This document shows, one piece after another, positions 58,116 to 64,000 of a stretch of DNA of 64,000 nucleotides. How positions within the stretch are numbered: the stretch's first letter is position 1; the number at the start of each line of letters is the position of its first letter. The notes under the pieces were generated by a model. It was not told where the DNA came from and did not search any database. It worked only from the letters and a program-made list of their open reading frames with translations. The stretch is from the NCBI GenBank assembly GCA_021292105.1, contig CM037871.1:35641854-35705853 (forward strand), in the 5' to 3' direction. The stretch comes from Anadara kagoshimensis. Taxonomy: Eukaryota > Mollusca > Bivalvia > Arcoida > Arcidae. The position numbers were made by a program, and so were the translations under genes.

Positions 58116-58663
58116 GGCCGTATGACATTTGCGCCGATTTTTGAAAATTACATTTTTTCATTTGCGCTGATTTCATTTTTTCATTTGCGCCGATTATTTT
58201 TTTTTATTTGCTGATTTACCTGTAATTAACCATTATATAATGTTTAACTCCGGAATGAGTTCACATTGTTTGGAAAGTCAGTCGAAGAGATAGACCTAAT
58301 CTATACAGAGACGAATCAGGGAGTCAAGTCGTTGGTTATAGATGGCCATTTGTACCGAAAAGTAGGTGTCCTGAAACATGGCAACATTTCATACCGGTGT
58401 ACTGTCAAGTCATGCAAAGCTAGAATCACTACAGATCCAGATGGCACATCCATTGTAAAGATCCTACTTCCACCTCCCCGTGGTGAGCAGGGGGCAACAG
58501 TTATGAAAATAACTGGCTAACGGAAGAGGTTCACCTGAGAAATAATAAAAAATTATTTATAAGGATTTACCTGTAAAAAAATCGGCGCAAATGAAAAAAA
58601 TAATCAGCGCAAATGAAAAAAAAAATAGGCGCAATGCAAATCGGTGCAAATGCAAAACGCTGA
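58116..58663. mobile_element. Nested MULE-like element with gene fragment
   Basis: Inverted repeats of about 90 bp bound it. The left arm has ATTTGCGCCGATT, ATTTGCGCTGATT and ATTTGCGCCGATT separated by T-rich spacers. The right arm has the complements AATCGGCGCAAAT, AATCAGCGCAAAT and ATCGGTGCAAAT. CATGGAT flanks both sides (58109-58115 and 58664-58670), part of a 9-bp duplication with 7 matches. Long arms built of subrepeats, a duplication of about 9 bp and a FLYWCH fragment inside all fit the Mutator/MULE group. The element is non-autonomous, with no transposase catalytic domain. Confidence 0.7.
58248..58520 (+). CDS. FLYWCH-type zinc-finger fragment inside a transposon
   Basis: The frame is open from 58248 to the TAA at 58518-58520, with no in-frame ATG before the domain, so it is a fragment or an exon. 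It contains a FLYWCH-like core: a VKSLVIDGHLYRK strand pair, ISYRCTVKSCKARITTDPDG with the two zinc-binding Cys spaced by four residues, then IVK. FLYWCH domains occur in MULE transposons and in host DNA-binding proteins derived from them. The conserved Trp before the first Cys is Tyr here. The C-terminal His-x-His needed to complete the zinc site is not found before the stop, which follows a Pro/Gly-rich tail. The composition is clearly less AT-rich than the flanks. The domain assignment is fairly secure, but whether any protein is made is doubtful. It sits in sense orientation inside the TRPM intron. Confidence 0.7.
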   Translation, partial: LRNEFTLFGKSVEEIDLIYTETNQGVKSLVIDGHLYRKVGVLKHGNISYRCTVKSCKARITTDPDGTSIVKILLPPPRGEQGATVMKITG

Positions 58664-58816
58664 CATGGATATATAGGATTTGCAGTTAAAAACATGTTTC
58701 CCATAATGTAGACAAAATAAACACCTGTGCTTCCTATGTAGAAATGTACTGGTCCATGATAAATATTTACATTAAACTGATTAAAGGTCAAGTGGACAGG
58801 TCAATGTTGTTTGACT

Positions 58817-59009
58817 ATGCCAGGTTCAATTTTAAAGTTTGTTTGCTAATTTCAATTTTTCCCCCCTAAAATAATAATAATCCTAGATTTGAACATAACA
58901 CTGAGTGCCAGAATCATATGAACATTTGTATCCAGTATTTATGGTGTTGGGTAAAGCTGTAAATGTACAATTGACATAGCTAGCTTCTCCTTGTAAAGCT
59001 CATTATATA
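58817..59009. other. Spacer without recognised features
   Basis: Short AT-rich spacer between the nested transposons and MITE family A copy 5. Confidence 0.5.
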
Positions 59010-59188
59010 CAGTCAAACCTGTCTATAAAGGCTAACCAAGGAAACCAGTAAAAGTGGCCTTTATGGGCAGGTGGCATTTATATACAGGTTTATATAATAT
59101 GAATAAATAACAATTGGGATACAATTCTATTGACCTTTATAAGCAGGTGACCCTTATATAGAGGTGGCCTTTAAAACAGGCTGGACTG
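59010..59188. mobile_element. MITE family A, copy 5, TA flanked
   Basis: CAGTCAAACCTGTCTATAAA ... TTAAAACAGGCTGGACTG, with TA at 59008-59009 and 59189-59190. Confidence 0.9.
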
Positions 59189-59211
59189 TATTCTGGACTT
59201 CTAAAGCCCAG

Positions 59212-59335
59212 ATTACACTATATGCCAAGACACATATGACTCGTCAGATGCAATGAAACTTGTTAAAGACACAAAATCACATATAGCAAATGGCAAGTTG
59301 TATATGTCTTGACACTTGGTGTAAACTAGCCTTAA
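59212..59335. mobile_element. Small MITE, about 124 bp
   Basis: TAAAGCCCAGATTACACTAT and following on the left pair with the complement of GACACTTGGTGTAAACTAGCC on the right over about 35 bp, with roughly three-quarters identity. It adjoins MITE A copy 5. Confidence 0.6.
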
Positions 59336-59794
59336 AAGGCATCTTAATTCCAAAACAGCAATTTCTTTTAATATAAAGCTTGGTTCTGAGCTTATGCAGG
59401 ATGAAATGTCTTGTGAATCTATACTTAACGACAACATTTAAAATCAATTCTCGATTCCTGTTTGATCTCAATCAAAATTGTTTCGTGTTTAATGCCTCGA
59501 TTCACAGGATCAATACTGCAAGATTATCATTTGTTAAATTATTTAAATTTACACAATTTTGCAAATTTTTCTTTTCACTGCTATAAAAGCGTTAGAAGTG
59601 TTCTTTAAGAGGTCTGAGAATGGAAAACGTTGTTGTTGGTGATTTTATATACATAATGTATTGTATAGGTCTGTGATCAAATGAACAAATGAGCCATCAC
59701 TATCATATCAGAGGTTTTCATTTATCATGCATCGTAAACTTTGGTATAAATTAATATTGAAAAGGGTGATAAATACAGCCATAATGCAAGTATG
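59336..59794. other. Intron sequence without recognised features
   Basis: The small open frames on both strands here (59213-59586) overlap and show no domain. Confidence 0.5.
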
Positions 59795-60055
59795 TAGCTC
59801 AGTTGCTAGAACATCCGGCTCAAGATCCATTGGTTGTGTGTTTGAATCCCGATGGGGGCATGTTGTAATCTTAAGCAAATATTTTATTTCAATTTGCTGC
59901 TGACTTACACAGTTTCAGGATAATGGACTGGTTGGCAGCAACCTCTGCAACTGTTGTCTTGATGAGCTAACACCTAAAAGTTGCACTGAGTGTGCCCCTA
60001 CACAAAGCAGACATGCACATAATACACACTGTCAGTCATGGTTACATAGGGGTAG
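59795..60055 (+). mobile_element. tRNA-derived SINE, further family or old copy
   Basis: The head has an A-box-like TAGCTCAGTTGCTAGAACA and a B box GTGTTTGAATCCC, 40-50 bases apart as in a tRNA. The body contains AGCTAACACCTAAAAGTTGC and GCACTGAGTGTGCCCCTACA, which resemble the middle of SINE family B. No target duplication was seen. Confidence 0.7.
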
Positions 60056-60090
60056 CCTAGTATAATTTAGCGACACTAGCACTAGTGCCA

Positions 60091-60316
60091 AGTCTCTCAT
60101 TGGGTCTTTTTTGTGGGCGATATTCTGCCCCATTCACAATTCAAATCTTATAGTTTCACCATCACTTGCCAATTTTCACAATTCGGAAATTTCAGCTTTA
60201 TAAACAATATTTTGATTTATGACTTGACCTTTTCCCCAATTTTTGCCATTACCGGTATTATGCTTATTTTCACAATTGCAAGGCCCTCTGCCCCATTACA
60301 AAAGGGTGAGAGAGAG
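60091..60316. mobile_element. hAT-like MITE, diverged copy of 4055-4281
   Basis: AAGTCTCTCATTGGGTC on the left and GGTGAGAGAGAGTCCTG on the right are decayed inverted ends. The internal GGCGATATTCTGCCCCATTC, GCCAATTTTCACAATT and TTCACAATTGCAAGG match the 4-kb copy in order. Confidence 0.75.
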
Positions 60317-61356
60317 TCCTGATGCAAAGACTATAATGTGTCCAAACAAGCCTTGGAGACTAACTAAAGGTGGTGACAACCAAACTATGTTTATTACAAA
60401 TTAATAATAGATTTAATTAAAGAAAATTAAAAAATAGAAATTCCAGTAAGATGCCCTAGTTTAAGAATTTAAGTTGAGGTTGCTAACCTGGAAACCCCAA
60501 ATGACAGTAAATAATTTGTTATGAATTGATCGCAGGTTTTTTAAAAACAAGATTTTGTCGTAGGTTTTATAAAAACAAGATTTTGTCACCTAAAAGTTGA
60601 TTACTGTATCAGAAGATGTGTTTTCCATAAGTTGATTTGCCTGAAACTAAACTAACTATGTAAGCAAAATCAGCTGTGAATGACAATGCATACCCACAAC
60701 AACTAACTCCTCTTACTTGCCAGCTGAGCAGACAAGTCATAACCTGAAAATAAATCATCTTGAGTATTTCCAACTAGAAAATCAATGATTTTATTTCAAT
60801 GTCATTGTATAAAACTGAGAAAAAATGATTAATTATCAATGATGAACCATGATTTTATATTATACATATGTGAATTTTTAAGAATTTTTTTTTCATTTCA
60901 GACACACAGTTTTCCCTACATATGCTTATTTCATTCCATATTCTAATCATTCAACTTCAACACTCACTTTCCTTTATGTGTAGCAATATAGATTTTGTAA
61001 AATGTATTTTTTTTATCTGCAACTTTTAATATTTTAGTGCCAGATTTCTCCTATGTTATTTAATGTAAAAAACAAGATGTTCGACTTGGTACTAATTTGC
61101 TACGTTCCAATCATACAAATTGAGTCTGGAAATGTTAACACCAAAAATCCGAATTTTACATACAATTACCACATAGAACTTTGATACAAGTAGACAAGTC
61201 TATTATGTACTCCCATCATCTCTGACAAAGATGGACAGGATTTTACCAAGAAAACTTCCAATAACCAAGCTACTTTTCTGTAAGCATTTGTCAGTGTTTC
61301 TTGTGATTTCTAATTCACTAGCTATATGTATCTAGTACAATACAGAAAAAAGTCAT
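60317..61356. other. Intron sequence without recognised features
   Basis: A short duplication (AAAACAAGATTTTGTC) occurs at 60544-60590. No exon was recognised; I searched for the Cys-rich exon expected next in a TRPM gene. Confidence 0.45.
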
Positions 61357-61746
61357 ATGCTGGTTGGTTGATTGGTTGAATGTTGCTTGACGTCGCATCA
61401 GCAATTTTTCAGCTATTCGCAACGAGAACTATTTTATTAATCTCTATGGATTGATTAATCTATGAACAAGTTCATGTGTGCATGTGAAGTGTGAGTGAGT
61501 TGTATGGTTTGCCTTGTACCACTGCACACTCAGGGTGACTTTAAAGTGCTAGCTCACCGAGTCAGTACGCTGCAGACAAGCGTACCACTCCCTGAGTAAC
61601 ATTATACCGACACCGAGTGAACCAGTAAAGGCCAACGGCAAGGAAATTCACTTTCCCATATGTTGCCTGAGTGGGACTCAAACTCACAGTGGTGAGATAC
61701 CCTGGTTTTGAAGACTGAAGTCTTATCCATTAGGCCACCTTGGCCT
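61357..61746 (-). mobile_element. tRNA-derived SINE, family B
   Basis: The tail GGTTGGTTGATTGGTTGAAT is at the left. The body has GCTAGCTCACCGAGTCAGTA and GAACCAGTAAAGGCCAACGG. The tRNA-like head ends CTTATCCATTAGGCCACC at the right. It is collinear with 19664-20038. A 6-bp TCATAT on each side may be a remnant of the target duplication. Confidence 0.85.
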
Positions 61747-61867
61747 TCATATTCTGGGGTTTGCATCACATTGCATTGGGGTCTTGGTACCACAATGACC
61801 TGAAGTATGCACCTATGGATCACAGCGCCTTTCAAAACCTATATTTGTGTGAGAATTTTGACCAACT

Positions 61868-62191
61868 ATAACTCAAAACGTGGAAGCGCGTGGCCTAGTG
61901 GTTAAGGCGTTGGACTCATGATTCGAAGGTCGTGGGTTCGATCCCTGGGCCGGGCGATGTGTTGTGTCCTTGAGCAAGACACTTAATTTCACGTTGTTCC
62001 AGTTCACTCAGCTGAAAAATAAATGAGTACCAGCAAAATGCTGGGGGTTAACCCTGCGATGGACCGGCGTCCCATTCAGGGGAGAGTCTTGTACTCTCAG
62101 TCGCTTAACGCCATAGAAACCGGGATAAGCTCCGGCCTGATGGGCCTAATGGCTCGGGACAGACTTTAACTTTTTTTTAATAACTCAAAAC
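61868..62191 (+). mobile_element. tRNA-derived SINE with V-SINE-like body and 12-bp target duplication
   Basis: ATAACTCAAAAC at 61868-61879 is repeated perfectly at 62180-62191. The head has an A box (GTGGCCTAGTGGTTAAGGC) and a B box (GTGGGTTCGATCCC). The body includes TGTGTCCTTGAGCAAGACAC and CCTGCGATGGACCGGCGTCC, sequences I associate with the conserved core shared by V-type SINEs of many animals. It is much more GC-rich than the surrounding intron. The tail is T-rich (CTTTAACTTTTTTTT). Confidence 0.88.
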
Positions 62192-62999
62192 CGTAAGTTC
62201 AATGTAATTATTCACTCTAATTATGTCCCCAAAACAAAGTGGCGGGGGACATATAGTGTTTGATACTTTTTTCTTCCGCCATCATTTTGTCTGCCCCATT
62301 TCCTGGAAAATATTCAACAGATCTTCATAATAAAACTCCATAGGAACAATCATTGGGTGAAGTAAATGTGCCATTGGCTATTTGTATTTTTATCATATAC
62401 ATGGTTGGGAAAACATAGATTTCCAAGTTGTGGTTTGTTTGAGGATGCTTATGAAATGGCATCAATAGATTTGTATATAAAGTATGGTAGCTTAGCTTTG
62501 TAAGCTGTTGAACTGTACACATATAATATTTTATATCCTGACGGCTTTTATTGATAATAAATACAGAGATTGATAAACTACCCAGAGACCTATGGGTGGT
62601 AATAAATCCGTAATTATCATTAGAGAATAGCTGATTTATTTAGTAAGTCCATATATATAAACTTCATAGGATCATGATGATAATAACCAGTTATGACGAC
62701 AGCATATCCAATATTATGATAGCAATACTTAAATCTGCTAATTGCCAATCTAATGAAAAATACATATAGGCCTTACTGGTATTCCCAATTGATATACTGC
62801 TCTATTTAATATTATTGTGCTGACTGTGACAAAGACCTATGATGACTTTGTAAATAATGCAAATATTGAGATTTAATCAAGCTTTATACCGTTCAAAGTA
62901 TTGCATAGTCATTTTGATATTATTGATGTATTGACTATCAAGTTATATATATATATGGCATTTTTATGATTTTTTAATATAAAATCTTGGTAATCATGT
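62192..62999. other. Intron; hairpin-start repeat scrap at 62221-62253
   Basis: TATGTCCCC, a short loop, then GGGGGACATA forms a hairpin at 62223-62253, similar in plan to the starts of the 18.3-kb and 33.2-kb elements. The remainder is AT-rich and featureless. Confidence 0.5.
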
Positions 63000-64000
63000 A
63001 TCATTTGAGTGGAATGCAATAATGTTTTTTTTACGTCCCAGTCAAGATTCTTTTACTTAGGTCAGTTCTGGGGTGGTGGAAGAAACCAGACTGTGTGTGG
63101 AGAAAATTAGACCTTTAACAAGCAAACTGACTCTAGATTCTGTCAAAGCGGGACTTGAATCTAAGGGATGAGAGATCCTGTGGTCTGTAAGTGTGTACTT
63201 TCGAGCATTTGATGTGTTTAGAATTGGTTGTTGAAGGAAACCAGAGTGCCTGGAGAAAATCACAGACCTTTGACAAGCAAACTGACTAGATTCTGTCAAA
63301 GCGGGACTTGAATCTAAGGGATGAGAGATCCTGTGGTCTGTAAGTGTGTACTTTCGAGCATTTGATGTGTTTAGAATTGGTTGTTAAAGGAAACCAGAGT
63401 GCCTGGAGAAAATCACAGACCTTTGACAAGCAAACTGACTAGATTCTGTCAAAGCAGGATTTGATCCTAAGGGATGAGAGGCCCAGTGGTCTGTAAATGT
63501 GTACTTTAGACCATTTGATGTGTTTAGAATTGGTTGTTGGAGAAAACCAGAGTGCCTGGAGAAAATCACAGACCTTTGACAAGCAAACTGACTCTAGATT
63601 CTGTCAAAGCAGGATTTGAACCTAGGGGATGAGAGGCCCAGTGGTCTGTAAATGTGTACTTTAGACCATTTGATGTGTTTAGAATTGGTTGTTGGAGAAA
63701 ACCAGAGTGCCTGGAGAAAATCACAGACCTTTGACAAGCAAACTGACTCTAGATTCTGTCAAAGCAGGATTTGAACCTAGGGGATGAGAGGCCCAGTGGT
63801 CTGTAAATGTGTACTTTAGACCATTTGATGTGTTTAGAATTGGTTGTTGGAGGAAACCAGAGTGCCTGGAGAAAACCACCAACTTTCAGCAGGCAAACTG
63901 ATACAAATTTTCTCATATAAGAATCTTCTCCAGCGGAATGTGAACCTAGGCGGTCAGATGCCAGGGATCCATATGCACATCCTTTGAGACCATTAGATAT
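63000..64000 (-). repeat. Tandem array of SINE family C, 153-155-bp unit
   Basis: Five to six units carry GTGTTTAGAATTGGTTGTTG, CCAGAGTGCCTGGAGAAAA, CAGACCTTTGACAAGCAAAC and GGATTTGAACCTA. Starts at 63214, 63367, 63520, 63675 and 63830 give periods of 153, 153, 155 and 155. On the minus strand each unit has a B-box-like TAGGTTCAAATCC, so the array seems to derive from the tRNA-related half of a SINE found singly at 18781, 34640 and 47217. The array runs off the window end. The open frames over it are not genes. Confidence 0.88.

Larger units (their letters stand above)
58035..58816. mobile_element. Outer MITE family M element, carrying a nested element
   Basis: The left end (C)TATAGGCAAACAATATTGAC and the right end GTCAATGTTGTTTGACTAT are imperfect inverted repeats. 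They match the termini at 32268-32507, including CTGTC and the TTGACCTTT blocks. The arms are about 38 bp. The interior is occupied by a second inverted-repeat element (58116-58663) that carries a zinc-finger fragment. No clear target duplication remains for the outer element. Confidence 0.8.

Noticed and set aside
61884..61960. Genuine tRNA gene
   Set aside because: A and B boxes are present, but it continues into a SINE body with a 12-bp target duplication, so it is a SINE head. The same applies to tRNA-like blocks at 7091, 7863, 12101, 34229, 36750 and 59795.
57978..64000. Next TRPM exon with a Cys-rich start, or a miR-204/211-type hairpin hosted by the gene
   Set aside because: Neither a matching exon nor a TTCCCTTTGTCAT-type seed was found in the window.
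1..64000. Bacterial or phage defence system
   Set aside because: No operon structure, no dense coding and clear intron and retrotransposon content; the window is animal nuclear DNA.

Overview
The window is animal nuclear DNA, AT-rich and intron-dominated, and most likely molluscan (perhaps bivalve). The evidence is short exons with GT/AG borders, several tRNA-derived SINE families, many TA-flanked MITEs, minisatellites and composite non-autonomous elements of kinds I associate with mollusc genomes. There are no operons, ribosome binding sites, phage genes or CRISPR arrays. Nearly every long open frame is chance or lies inside a repeat.

The one host gene I can support is the 5' end of a TRPM-family cation channel on the + strand. 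An 80-nt exon at 57898-57977 encodes SWVEKTFFKREC, the conserved start of TRPM1/3/6/7-type N-terminal regions. Three upstream ATG exons (16870-16944, 24064-24192, 46697-46861) each have an in-frame stop just upstream, end in a GT donor in phase 0, and can splice into it in frame. I read them as alternative first exons spread over about 41 kb. The next TRPM exon (start of the nucleotide-binding MHR region) is not recognisable before 64000.

Layout. 1-16 kb: presumed upstream or intron DNA with a 0.98-kb TIR transposon, two SINE families, a terminal-hairpin element, a 512-bp palindromic MITE and a 1.1-kb CAGT-ended element. 17-24 kb: intron with a 68-bp minisatellite of about 27 copies, a truncated LINE and a tetranucleotide repeat. 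24-46 kb: a large terminal-hairpin element with an internal 145-bp array, a MITE interrupted by a hAT-like insertion, a LINE-derived 90-bp repeat, an inverted SINE pair, a fold-back hairpin and a 99-bp minisatellite. 46-58 kb: the third first exon, a 36-bp minisatellite open on both strands, more MITEs and the shared exon. 58-64 kb: intron with a FLYWCH zinc-finger fragment inside nested transposons, further MITEs, a SINE with a V-SINE-like body and a SINE-derived tandem array.

Splice joins are inferred from phase and site strength only. Repeat families are named by structure, because no database could be searched.
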